Shown here piece by piece: positions 1-6,895 of a stretch of DNA of 10,103 nucleotides. A model generated the notes under the pieces. It was not told where the DNA came from and did not search any database. It saw only the letters and a program-made list of their open reading frames with translations. Location: the NCBI GenBank assembly GCA_902797415.1, contig CADBSQ010000074.1, forward strand, positions 1 through 10,103, written 5' to 3'. Made by a program: the position numbers and the translations under genes. Within the stretch, counting starts at the first letter, position 1. Every line of letters starts with the position of its first letter. The stretch comes from an uncultured Erysipelotrichaceae bacterium. Lineage in GTDB: Bacteria > Bacillota_I > Bacilli_A > RF39 > UBA660.

Positions 1-473
1 CCTCTTTGAGCACAAATGGTAATTAGTTCTTCCTTTGTTTTTCCATGATTTTCTTGTTTTATTTTATTTACTTGGTCTAAAACATGACTATAATACCATT
101 TATTAAATTGAGAAGAATAATATAAATTTAAACATAATAATATAAGATTTGCTATAGAACCTAAAAACATGTTAACTATAAAAGATATCGCTATAAGTCC
201 AAAGCCAACAAGCCACATTTTTCTATAAAATGCATATAAAGATCCAAAAAAGAAAGCTGGTACTGAAAAATTAGCTGTTTTTAAGTTGCCAGCATTAGAA
301 CCAATATATGCATTGATTAAATCATTATCAAAATCAAATGTATTGTCTGCACTAGGAATTGCATTTAAGTTGCTTTGTAAAGAAGGCTGATTATTTGTTA
401 TCCTATGACCACACACCCTACAAAAGTTTTCACCTGGATATACATTAGAACCACAATTAGAACAATTATTCAT
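1..473 (-). CDS. Zinc-ribbon DUF2628 membrane protein (3' end outside window)
   Basis: The first 157 codons of a gene that runs off the low-coordinate edge. The ATG at 471-473 follows a strong GAGGAGG site with 5-nt spacing. Residues 4-21 form a zinc ribbon (C4-x2-C7 and C18-x2-C21). An acidic, Asn-rich linker follows, and then from about residue 52 a DUF2628-type region: the stretch AYIGSNAGNLK, an Ala/Phe-rich turn (PAFFFGSLYAFYRKMW, residues 72-87) and hydrophobic helices at about 88-118. The family is known as small membrane proteins of uncharacterised function, often with an N-terminal zinc ribbon. The role is unknown; a membrane location is inferred. It is separated from the ABC operon upstream by about 100 nt holding a candidate promoter, so it is probably its own transcription unit. 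Confidence 0.8.
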   Translation of the reverse strand, partial: MNNCSNCGSNVYPGENFCRVCGHRITNNQPSLQSNLNAIPSADNTFDFDNDLINAYIGSNAGNLKTANFSVPAFFFGSLYAFYRKMWLVGFGLIAISFIVNMFLGSIANLILLCLNLYYSSQFNKWYYSHVLDQVNKIKQENHGKTKEELITICAQR

Positions 474-496
474 ACTTACCTCCTCTATTATTAATT

Positions 497-505
497 ATTT
501 TAACA
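497..505 (-). promoter_or_regulatory. Candidate extended -10 promoter of the DUF2628 gene
   Basis: The minus strand reads TGTTAAAAT, an extended -10 element (TG-n-TAAAAT), 23 nt before the ATG at 473. The predicted start near 490 would give a short leader carrying only the ribosome site. No good -35 lies at the right distance, so this rests on the extended -10 alone. Confidence 0.4.
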
Positions 506-578
506 TATTTTTTGCATAAAGTCCTTATTTTTATAGTTTAAATTTTTTAATAGTTACAATAACTAATAAAGAGTTAGA

Positions 579-2510
579 TTATAGACTGATAAATGAGCAA
601 TTTATAATATTATTCAAACTAACCTTAAATATATGTTTAAACATTTCTATTTGTTTTATTTCAAAAATGAAATAATTAATTAAAATAATAGCAATAAACA
701 AAACTATTAAGTTCATTATAATGTTTTCTAAAATAAAGAATTTATAAATATCGCTTGTTTTCACTCCCAAAAGTTTATAATTCTTTATTTTCTTAGAATT
801 ATTGTATAAATTAGATTTAATAATAAAATAGTTTATAACTAAAGAAGTAAATAACATATACAAAAGTGTTTTGGTGGCTTTGTTTAGTCCTTTTCTTTGC
901 TTTCTTTTGATATGTTTATTCATGATATTATAATCATCAATGTAAGTTAGTTTAAGTTTTTTAAGTTTATTAATTGTTTGAGATTTATTTTTTGTATAAA
1001 CTGAGTATTCTTTTGTGTTGTAATACTTTTTTTCAAAGGTGCTTTTGTTTACAAAGATGTAATCGTAGTTTTCTTTGTAAGTTCCAACTATATTAGAGCT
1101 TTGAAAAACATTATGTTCATTTACTAATAGTTCTCCATCATATATTGGTTTTCTACCACTAATTATAGTTATATAGTCTTTATATTTATCGTAGTTTTGA
1201 TATAGATTATTTACGGTTAAAACCCTATTAAAATCATTGTTATTAAAGTATATACTTGGACTTTTATAGGCTACTATTTTTTCTATTTTAAAAGGTATAT
1301 TGTTTATAATAATTGTTGTGTTTTTCATGTCTTTATTAATACCACTCATCTTAAGTAAGGGTTTAATTTTTTTATCGTTAAATAATAATTCAATTAAGGA
1401 TTTATCAATCCATACATGGGACGTTTTAACTTCTTTATGCTTTTTGATAACGGATTTAAAACTAATAAGGGGTTTATTTATTTTATAATAATCATTTCTT
1501 TTTATATAAACTTTTTTTAGTGAACTTCCTTTTATAAAGTAAGAAGAGTTTATACTTTTTAAAGAAGAAGTATCCTTCGTTATCACCCTGATATAGTTTT
1601 TATCATATATGTTTTTTATTTGATATGCTTTCTTTGCTTCTAACATGCATAATGATAAGTATAAAATTGATGTTGATATGAAAAGACTAATTAAAAATCT
1701 TTTTTTTATAGAATTATTTTTTAAAGACTTTAAAACTTCAATAATCAATTCACTAATTTTATAAATAGATGAATACTTTATATCATTTAAAGAATTGTCT
1801 AAATAGTCTGTGTTTATTTTATTATGTATAAATTTGTTTTCTTTATTGTTTTTTATATCTTTATAGATTGTACCATTTTTTATATATATGATTCTTTTTG
1901 AGTAAGCTTTAGCCTCTTTCATGTTGTGAGTTATGAAGATGATTAATTTTTCATTAGAAAGACTTTTTAATACGTCTAAAACTAATTTAGCATTCCTTTC
2001 GTCTAGCGAACTTGTTACCTCATCAGCGATAATGACTTTAGGATTTTTTACTAGTGCTCTTGCTAATTCTACTCTTTTTTGTTCACCACCTGATAGATTT
2101 TTACACTGCTTATCTTTTAAATCATCTAGTTTTAGTGCTTTTAATATGTAATTGATTTTTTCTATTCGTTCGTATTTTTCTTTTAAGTTTATCATTCTTA
2201 GTGGCAATTCAATATTTTCATAAACAGTTTTGTCTAAGTTAAGATTGTTCCCTTGTAGTATGATTCCTATGTCAAGTGCTCTTAATTTGTTCCTATTTCG
2301 TTTATTAAGTTTTTTTCCAAAGAAAAATATTTTCCCTTTCGAAGGTTTTTCTATGCCAGAAATAAGTTTTATTAATGTGCTTTTACCTGAACCAGAATCA
2401 CCCATTATACTTATAAAGGATCTACTGGGAAATGTTAAGTTTATATTTTTAAGAACTATTTTTTTATGATGTAATCTATACCACTTACTTACTTTTTTAA
2501 TTTCTATCAC
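579..2510 (-). CDS. MacB-like ABC transporter ATPase-permease fusion, probably C-terminally truncated
   Basis: Fused ATP-binding and FtsX/MacB-type permease protein of 643 residues, at the cytoplasmic membrane. ATPase motifs: Walker A GDSGSGKST (37-45), Q-loop Q86, signature LSGGE (139-143), Walker B VIIADE (159-164) and H-loop H195; the usual DEPT is DEVT here. One membrane helix (about 272-290) leads to a roughly 250-residue extracellular domain, followed by helices at about 549-565 and 591-616. MacB-type proteins have a fourth helix, but this one ends at residue 643 about where it should begin. The same frame continues after the TAA with 15 codons of fitting sequence, so a nonsense mutation is likely. 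The start is GTG at 2510 behind an AAGGGGG site, overlapping the preceding ABC gene by 14 nt, so translation is probably coupled. The substrate is unknown: export or extrusion of a peptide or lipid-like compound fits the family but is inferred. Confidence 0.85.
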   Translation of the reverse strand: MIEIKKVSKWYRLHHKKIVLKNINLTFPSRSFISIMGDSGSGKSTLIKLISGIEKPSKGKIFFFGKKLNKRNRNKLRALDIGIILQGNNLNLDKTVYENIELPLRMINLKEKYERIEKINYILKALKLDDLKDKQCKNLSGGEQKRVELARALVKNPKVIIADEVTSSLDERNAKLVLDVLKSLSNEKLIIFITHNMKEAKAYSKRIIYIKNGTIYKDIKNNKENKFIHNKINTDYLDNSLNDIKYSSIYKISELIIEVLKSLKNNSIKKRFLISLFISTSILYLSLCMLEAKKAYQIKNIYDKNYIRVITKDTSSLKSINSSYFIKGSSLKKVYIKRNDYYKINKPLISFKSVIKKHKEVKTSHVWIDKSLIELLFNDKKIKPLLKMSGINKDMKNTTIIINNIPFKIEKIVAYKSPSIYFNNNDFNRVLTVNNLYQNYDKYKDYITIISGRKPIYDGELLVNEHNVFQSSNIVGTYKENYDYIFVNKSTFEKKYYNTKEYSVYTKNKSQTINKLKKLKLTYIDDYNIMNKHIKRKQRKGLNKATKTLLYMLFTSLVINYFIIKSNLYNNSKKIKNYKLLGVKTSDIYKFFILENIIMNLIVLFIAIILINYFIFEIKQIEMFKHIFKVSLNNIINCSFISL

Positions 2511-4362
2511 TATGTACCCCCTTTTTGGATATTTTTTTAATAATAAGCATTATCATTATGTATGAAATAAATACACTAATTTTAGATAAATTAAATCTTA
2601 ACAGAATAAATAGAGTAACAATATTTTCTAATATAAAAAACTCTATAAATATTACTTCCTCCATTTCTTTATCACTAACATCTAATCTTTTTAAAACCAT
2701 ATAAAAGTTTTTATTGGAACTTAAAATTATTTTTAATATAAAATAACCAAATAAATATATAATAAAAATAATACTTAAAACAAAAACATTTTTTAATAAA
2801 GAAATAATACTTATAATATCTTTTATATCGCTGTGCAACGAATCTTTTATTACAAATACATTATATCCATTATTAATAAGTTTATTCTTTATTTTATTAA
2901 TATTATTTGAATTCTTAACATAAATACTCTTTTGATATGAATTATTAGTATTTAAGGAGTCTTTATCTAGTGTAATTACATTAGAGCTAATTAGTGCTTT
3001 AGTTATATCTTTTTCATAGTAAGGAGTTTTAATTATGACATTAGTTTCTTCTTTTGGAAAGTTATTAAATTTAACTTTATAAGTGGTCATTAATCTATTA
3101 TTTAGGTAAATATCGCTGTACTTGATTATTACGTAAGGCTTTAATTCTTTCAAAACTAAATTAGAAAGAAGTATGTAATTATCCTTACCTTTTTTTATTG
3201 AGTCTATTTTAATTTTTTTAGTATAATTTTCATATTGTAAGTATACTCTTTTGTTGTGTAAATGTTTATACTTTTTATATTGTTTATCATCTAAGTATAG
3301 ATAATTTTTTTTTGTTTTATTGTTATCTATTTTTAATATAAGTTTTTTATTATTTGTTTTTATAGTTATTTTTTCATCTAATAGCAAGTCATCTTTTATA
3401 GTAATGTTTTTGTCTAGACCATATATTTTTTTATAGTCTGATTTATTAAATGAGGTTTTATTTTTTTTATTAATGATAATTCTATCTAATGAATAGTCAC
3501 TTAAGTATATATTGTAGTAGCTTTGAAAGTAGTTTATATCTTTTTTATAAAGATTAATCATATATGTACTAGTTACTATTAAGAATAAATATATTAGACA
3601 AATGAACAATGAATAGTTTTTGTAGCTTTTAATTCTTTTAATAGATATAATTATTTTTTCTTTAAGCTTAAATTTATATTTATAGTTTAGATTACTTTTT
3701 TGAATAATGGGTTTTATTGTTTCTGTTTTAATAGATTCATTTTTAATAGTAATTATTTTGTTAACGTATGGTTTTAAATGATTTGGTTTATGTGATGTGA
3801 TAACAACTATTCTTTTTTTAGTTTCTTTTTTTAATAGATTGTAAACTCTTTTTGTATTGTTTTTGTCTAAAAAAGCAGTTGGTTCATCAGCGACAAGAAT
3901 TAAACTTGGTTTTAAAAGCGCCCTGGCAATTGATACCCTTTGTTTTTCTCCACCAGATAGTTTATAAACTTTTGTATGCTTTAGATGTAGGATGTTTAAT
4001 TCTTTCAGAGTTTTATCTATTTTCTTGTCTTTTATACCTAGTATATCTAAATATATTTTTATATTCTCATAAACGCTTAATTTTTCTATTAGTGATAAGT
4101 CTTGGTATATATGAGATATACATTCTTTTCGGTATTTAAACAGATCTATTACTTTTGTGTTATCAATATAAATATTTCCTTCATTAGGAATTACAAGTCC
4201 ACTTATTATATTTAAAAGAGTAGTTTTACCACTTCCACTTTGGCCTTTAATTAAAACCATTTCTCCAACGTTTAATTCAAAGTTTATCTTATATAATATA
4301 CTTTTAATTTTGTTGTTATTTTTATAATATTTAGATATATTTTTAAATGTTATTTTTTTCAA
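2497..4362 (-). CDS. MacB-like ABC transporter ATPase-permease fusion
   Basis: First gene of the two-gene ABC operon, 621 residues from a TTG start at 4362. I prefer TTG over the ATG at 4431 because GAGGAGG lies exactly 5 nt upstream of it, the product then begins at the ATPase domain, and the ATG lies upstream of the promoter at 4385-4413. ATPase motifs: Walker A GQSGSGKTT (40-48), Q87, signature LSGGE (135-139), Walker B with D159-E160, and H191. Permease: helix 1 at about 250-270, an extracellular domain of about 250 Lys/Asn/Tyr-rich residues, then three helices at about 526-546, 571-589 and 593-609. This is the ATPase/TM1/large ectodomain/TM2-4 order of MacB. It is paralogous to the following gene, and the two may form a heterodimer (inferred). 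MacB-like systems act on peptides, antibiotics or lipoproteins; nothing here fixes the substrate. Confidence 0.87.
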   Translation of the reverse strand: MKKITFKNISKYYKNNNKIKSILYKINFELNVGEMVLIKGQSGSGKTTLLNIISGLVIPNEGNIYIDNTKVIDLFKYRKECISHIYQDLSLIEKLSVYENIKIYLDILGIKDKKIDKTLKELNILHLKHTKVYKLSGGEKQRVSIARALLKPSLILVADEPTAFLDKNNTKRVYNLLKKETKKRIVVITSHKPNHLKPYVNKIITIKNESIKTETIKPIIQKSNLNYKYKFKLKEKIIISIKRIKSYKNYSLFICLIYLFLIVTSTYMINLYKKDINYFQSYYNIYLSDYSLDRIIINKKNKTSFNKSDYKKIYGLDKNITIKDDLLLDEKITIKTNNKKLILKIDNNKTKKNYLYLDDKQYKKYKHLHNKRVYLQYENYTKKIKIDSIKKGKDNYILLSNLVLKELKPYVIIKYSDIYLNNRLMTTYKVKFNNFPKEETNVIIKTPYYEKDITKALISSNVITLDKDSLNTNNSYQKSIYVKNSNNINKIKNKLINNGYNVFVIKDSLHSDIKDIISIISLLKNVFVLSIIFIIYLFGYFILKIILSSNKNFYMVLKRLDVSDKEMEEVIFIEFFILENIVTLFILLRFNLSKISVFISYIMIMLIIKKISKKGVHSDRN

Positions 4363-4384
4363 ATAAACCTCCTCTTGATTAGGT

Positions 4385-4413
4385 AAAATAACACATAAAT
4401 TATTAAAAATCAA
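4385..4413 (-). promoter_or_regulatory. Promoter of the ABC transporter operon
   Basis: The minus strand carries TTGATT (4408-4413), a 17-nt spacer and TATTTT (4385-4390) preceded by TG-T, an extended -10. The predicted start near 4379 leaves a leader of about 17 nt containing GAGGAGG just before the TTG codon at 4362. This agreement supports both the promoter and the TTG start. Confidence 0.6.
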
Positions 4414-4452
4414 ATCATTAAAAATGATCACAAAATACTAATTTTTGTAATC
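4414..4452 (-). promoter_or_regulatory. Two adjacent dyads, candidate operator of the ABC operon
   Basis: Directly upstream of the -35 box lie two inverted repeats that share three bases. ATCATT-AAA-AATGAT (4414-4428) is perfect. GATCACAAAA (4426-4435) with TTTTGTAATC (4443-4452) is a 10-bp dyad with one mismatch (a G-U pair if transcribed). The position fits an activator or repressor site, but no regulator gene is in the window and AT-rich DNA produces chance dyads. Confidence 0.35.
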
Positions 4453-4506
4453 AAAAAAAAAGAAAAAAACTTTCTTAACTTAAGTAAATTATGATAGTTT
4501 TTTTCT
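4452..4506 (-). terminator. Rho-independent terminator after frr
   Basis: On the minus strand an 11-bp perfect inverted repeat (arms at 4496-4506 and 4461-4471) with a 24-nt loop that itself contains a small palindrome is followed by eight T residues (4453-4460). It starts 12 nt after the frr stop codon. The stem is A/T-dominated, as expected for this genome. It insulates the ABC operon from frr. Confidence 0.6.
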
Positions 4507-4517
4507 AAAAAAAGTTT

Positions 4518-5057
4518 TTATACTTTTAAAAGTTCATTTTCTTTTTCTTTAATTTTTTCATCTACTGTTTTGTTGAATTTATTTATTAGTTCTTGTATGT
4601 CTTCTAAAAGAGCTTTTTCTTCATCTTCTCTTAGTTCGCCTTTTTTAATTTCGTTATTAACGTTTTGTCTTACGTTTCTTAAAGCGATTTTTGCCTCTTC
4701 ACCAATTTTTTTTGCTTCCTTAACATATTCTCTCCTTTTGTCTTCTGTAAGCTCTGGAAGCGTTAAAATAATCACTTCTCCATTGTTGGTAGGTGTCAAT
4801 CCTAAATTTGCTTCCATGATAGATTTTTCAATATTTTTAAGCAACGTTTTATCAAAAGGTCTAATAAATAATTCACGAGCTTCAGGGACAGTTATATTAG
4901 CAACATCCTTTATGTTTAAATTGCTTCCATAAGCATCTACCATAATGTTATTTAACATATTAGGATTAGCCCTTCCTGCTCTTATTTGAGAAAGTCTCCT
5001 ATCTAAGACTTCAATCGCGTCCATCATTTTAAGTTCTGCTTCATTAGTATAATCCAT
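4518..5057 (-). CDS. frr: Ribosome recycling factor
   Basis: RRF works with EF-G to split the post-termination ribosome complex in the cytoplasm. At 179 residues it is close to the family's usual length of about 185. Hallmarks: the LSQIRAGRANPNML segment near residues 22-35 in the long helix of domain I, the domain II beta segment YGSNLNIKDVANI and EARELFIRPFDKT, then the C-terminal coiled helices containing LTEDKRREYVKEAKK and RNVRQ. The start ATG follows AGAGG with 5-nt spacing. It has its own consensus promoter (5081-5109) and is followed by a terminator, so it can be monocistronic. In many Bacillota frr sits directly behind pyrH; here the upstream neighbour is an unrelated, unrecognised gene. 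Confidence 0.97.
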   Translation of the reverse strand: MDYTNEAELKMMDAIEVLDRRLSQIRAGRANPNMLNNIMVDAYGSNLNIKDVANITVPEARELFIRPFDKTLLKNIEKSIMEANLGLTPTNNGEVIILTLPELTEDKRREYVKEAKKIGEEAKIALRNVRQNVNNEIKKGELREDEEKALLEDIQELINKFNKTVDEKIKEKENELLKV

Positions 5058-5080
5058 ATTAACCTCTTTTCATTAATTTA

Positions 5081-5109
5081 ATTATAATTTTTATATGATT
5101 CATAGTCAA
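5081..5109 (-). promoter_or_regulatory. Sigma-A promoter of frr
   Basis: TTGACT (5104-5109), exactly 17 nt, then TATAAT (5081-5086) on the minus strand. The TGA inside the -35 element is the stop codon of the upstream 238-residue gene, so the two genes share bases. The predicted start near 5074 gives a leader of about 17 nt with the ribosome site. Confidence 0.7.
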
Positions 5110-5822
5110 GGCTGCATATCTACTTTTTTAGAATTTATTGCAAATTTTGATATGTTGCCTGTATAAGAATTTACAAAGTAATCCCTCTGTTCTTCATAAA
5201 ACAGATCATCATTTAGAGGATCTCTATCTGGTTTTAAAACAAGAGCGACTGCATAGTAAATATCTAGACCATTCTTTTCCCATAATTTTTGTAATGCTTC
5301 TCTTTTATCAATCTGAGCGGTATGATCACGCATTTCTTTAAGTTCTCTAGCTGGTGTAAAAGAAAAACCTACTGTTTCAAATAAACATTCTCTTAATTCG
5401 TCAAATCTAATCGTTGATAGTTCTTCAGCGATTGAAGCACTATTGGTTTTTCTGTTTCTAGCACTTAATAATGGAATTTCATGTTCTGAAGTCATTAGTC
5501 TTTGTTTTAACCCTTGTTCAGACACATGATTAAAACCGTCTAATGCATAAATTGACTTTAATATTTCATCAACTAAACTATCAAGTCTTTTATTGATAAA
5601 TACATTTAGATATTCTTCATCATTTAATAATTCATAAATTTTATCTCTAACCATTAATGGAGAAACTGTAAGTGCAAGATTACCACCTATATTTTTTTTA
5701 ACAAGATCGTCATATATTTCAAAGATTTCTTCTAAAAGATTTATACTTTCTTCTCTATAATTTTTGTAATCAAAGTATTTAATAGATTCTCCAAACTCCC
5801 CTAAATTATCTAAATTAATCAT
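5106..5822 (-). CDS. Conserved-looking soluble protein of unknown function
   Basis: I do not recognise this 238-residue protein. It has no signal peptide and no membrane segment and is rich in charged residues, so it is probably cytoplasmic. The N-terminal half is predicted-helical by eye (for example residues 20-45 and 70-95). The middle has a polar motif-like run (LSARNRKTNSASIAEELS) and the C-terminal part includes VGFSFTPARELKEMRDHTAQ and a Tyr-rich tail. There is no Walker motif, metal-binding Cys/His cluster or other catalytic signature that I can name. The ATG at 5822 lies 9 nt after GGGAGG. It has a near-consensus promoter of its own and precedes frr by 48 nt, so co-transcription with frr is possible, although frr also has a promoter. 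Confidence 0.75.
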   Translation of the reverse strand: MINLDNLGEFGESIKYFDYKNYREESINLLEEIFEIYDDLVKKNIGGNLALTVSPLMVRDKIYELLNDEEYLNVFINKRLDSLVDEILKSIYALDGFNHVSEQGLKQRLMTSEHEIPLLSARNRKTNSASIAEELSTIRFDELRECLFETVGFSFTPARELKEMRDHTAQIDKREALQKLWEKNGLDIYYAVALVLKPDRDPLNDDLFYEEQRDYFVNSYTGNISKFAINSKKVDMQP

Positions 5823-5851
5823 TTTCCATAACCTCCCATATTTGTTTCTTT

Positions 5852-5880
5852 ATTTTATATGCTACACCTCTCTTTGTCAA
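5852..5880 (-). promoter_or_regulatory. Sigma-A promoter of the 238-residue gene
   Basis: The minus strand reads TTGACA (5875-5880), 17 nt, TAAAAT (5852-5857). It starts 7 nt after the DUF2752 stop codon and gives a leader of roughly 22 nt ahead of the ATG at 5822, holding GGGAGG. Confidence 0.7.
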
Positions 5881-5886
5881 CAAGAA

Positions 5887-6252
5887 TCAAACCTCTTTAA
5901 TAATATTTATAATTTCACTAAGAATTAACATAAATATTATTAGTTTATAGTAATTATTAAATATATAATTAATTCTATCAAATGTTTTATTCTCTTTTTT
6001 TATTATATCTTTAATATTTAAGTACAAAAAGTAAATAAAGATTAACAACAGTGGTATACTAAGTATATTGTATTTAATCGCATTTATAAAATGAAAACCT
6101 TTGATTTCATTAAACGCTCTTGTTAAACCACATGCAGGACAAGGTAAATGAGTAATTTTTTTAAATATACAAGGTACTTTATAGTATGCACATATACTTA
6201 AAATACTTAAAATAAAAAAAATAAATGTGTTAAATTTACTTTTTTTAGTCAC
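5887..6252 (-). CDS. DUF2752 small membrane protein
   Basis: A 121-residue integral membrane protein with the DUF2752 hallmark CPACGLTRA at residues 38-46 and three hydrophobic helices at about 8-26, 62-80 and 100-118. The biochemical role of the family is not established; the paired cysteines suggest a metal or redox site, which is inferred. The start is GTG at 6252, embedded in the end of the upstream TM2 gene (8-nt overlap). A GGAG lies 9 nt before it inside that gene, so the two are translationally coupled. Genes of the TM2 and DUF2752 families are often neighbours, as I recall, and this pair fits that. No terminator separates it from the promoter of the next gene. Confidence 0.85.
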   Translation of the reverse strand: MTKKSKFNTFIFFILSILSICAYYKVPCIFKKITHLPCPACGLTRAFNEIKGFHFINAIKYNILSIPLLLIFIYFLYLNIKDIIKKENKTFDRINYIFNNYYKLIIFMLILSEIINIIKEV

Positions 6253-6586
6253 TTAGTTCAACTCCGTTGGCATCAACGTTTATTTCTCCGCCTAGTATCA
6301 GTATACCTTCAATTAGCCCCCAAATGGCACTGATTGGTGATAGGAGAAAACATGATAATACGGATATTAGAAGTTGTGCAAGTCCTTTGCTATTATACCC
6401 TAGGTAGAAGTTGTGTACTCCAAGGGATCCAAAAAATATACCAAATAATCCAGCTGCTATTTTAGATTTTTGACCTGGGTTATATGTGGTTGTACTTTTT
6501 GTTTCTCCAGTTTTAGCACCACACTTACTACAAAAAGATGCTCCGTCTTCTAATTTGTTTCCACAAGATGAACAAAATTTTGCCAT
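6245..6586 (-). CDS. Zinc-ribbon TM2-domain membrane protein
   Basis: A 113-residue protein with an N-terminal zinc ribbon (C5, C8, C19, C22), a short polar linker, and a TM2 domain from about residue 40. The TM2 domain has two helices (41-57 and 69-98) joined by the family turn GVHNFYLGY (56-64), followed by a short polar tail. TM2 proteins are small membrane proteins without an agreed molecular function in bacteria. I place the start at ATG 6586, with GGAG 8 nt upstream. The in-frame GTG at 6595 would overlap that ribosome site, so it is less likely. The gene heads an operon with the overlapping DUF2752 gene, driven by a perfect consensus promoter. Confidence 0.88.
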   Translation of the reverse strand: MAKFCSSCGNKLEDGASFCSKCGAKTGETKSTTTYNPGQKSKIAAGLFGIFFGSLGVHNFYLGYNSKGLAQLLISVLSCFLLSPISAIWGLIEGILILGGEINVDANGVELSD

Positions 6587-6609
6587 TATTACCACTCCAT
6601 TTCACTTTT

Positions 6610-6638
6610 ATTATAACTAGTTAAAAATACTTTGTCAA
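6610..6638 (-). promoter_or_regulatory. Perfect consensus sigma-A promoter of the TM2-DUF2752 operon
   Basis: TTGACA (6633-6638), exactly 17 nt, TATAAT (6610-6615) on the minus strand, beginning 5 nt after the stop of the surface-protein remnant. The predicted start near 6603 gives a leader of about 16 nt. High basal expression is expected. Confidence 0.8.
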
Positions 6639-6643
6639 ATATC

Positions 6644-6856
6644 TTATTTTATTATGTATGGATTTTCAGCACTTCCATTCCCTCCTGTAATTGATACATC
6701 ACTTTTAAGATAAACTGATGGATTTGCACTAACATACCTCAAATTATTATCAACAGTTCCATCATAGGCCAGTGTGTTCATGCAGTCTGTACCGTTTGGG
6801 GCTTCCAGAGTTATTACATTTGTTGTATTGGTTGGTTTTCCTGCTACTAAATTCAT
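6644..6856 (-). pseudogene. Remnant of a surface or pilin-like protein, probably internally deleted
   Basis: The 70-codon frame looks like two ends of one larger protein joined together. Residues 9-46, with TLAYDGTVDNNLRYVSANP, resemble the segment that in related gut Bacillota proteins precedes a NYV-FNGE-WRIIGV stretch. Residues 47-70 (PSVYLKSDVSITGGNGS then AENPYII) resemble the extreme C-terminus of the same kind of protein. That resemblance is from memory, not a search. The whole middle and the N-terminal signal or prepilin segment are absent. The ATG has no ribosome site, an in-frame TAA lies 11 codons upstream, and the efp terminator lies between it and any promoter I can see. G+C is about 47% over 6751-6820, far above its neighbours, which suggests foreign origin or a different gene class. 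A real short gene is possible but unlikely. Confidence 0.55.
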
Positions 6857-6895
6857 TATTTGTATTTGATACCGACGCAGACTACATTAGTATAC

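Noticed and set aside
530..559. TTGTAA-18-TATAAA on the minus strand as a promoter of the DUF2628 gene
   Set aside because: The spacing is long and the -35 poor, and the stretch appears to be the former coding end of the ABC permease; the extended -10 at 497-505 fits the start better.
554..575. Short TAGTTA/TAACTA hairpin after the second ABC gene as a terminator
   Set aside because: Six A/T pairs with a 3-nt loop and no T-run; too weak to call.
1300..2469. Three plus-strand open frames inside the second ABC gene, and similar ones at 3852-4139, 4570-4932 and 5138-5341
   Set aside because: They lie wholly opposite well-supported genes, lack ribosome sites and encode no recognisable domains; they are antisense shadows.
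4363..4460. Leader peptide or bacteriocin precursor between frr and the ABC operon
   Set aside because: No short frame with a ribosome site or a double-glycine or Cys/Ser/Thr-rich core is present; the space is filled by terminator, dyads and promoter.
6593..6595. GTG at 6595 as the start of the TM2 gene
   Set aside because: It overlaps the GGAG ribosome site that is properly spaced from the ATG at 6586.
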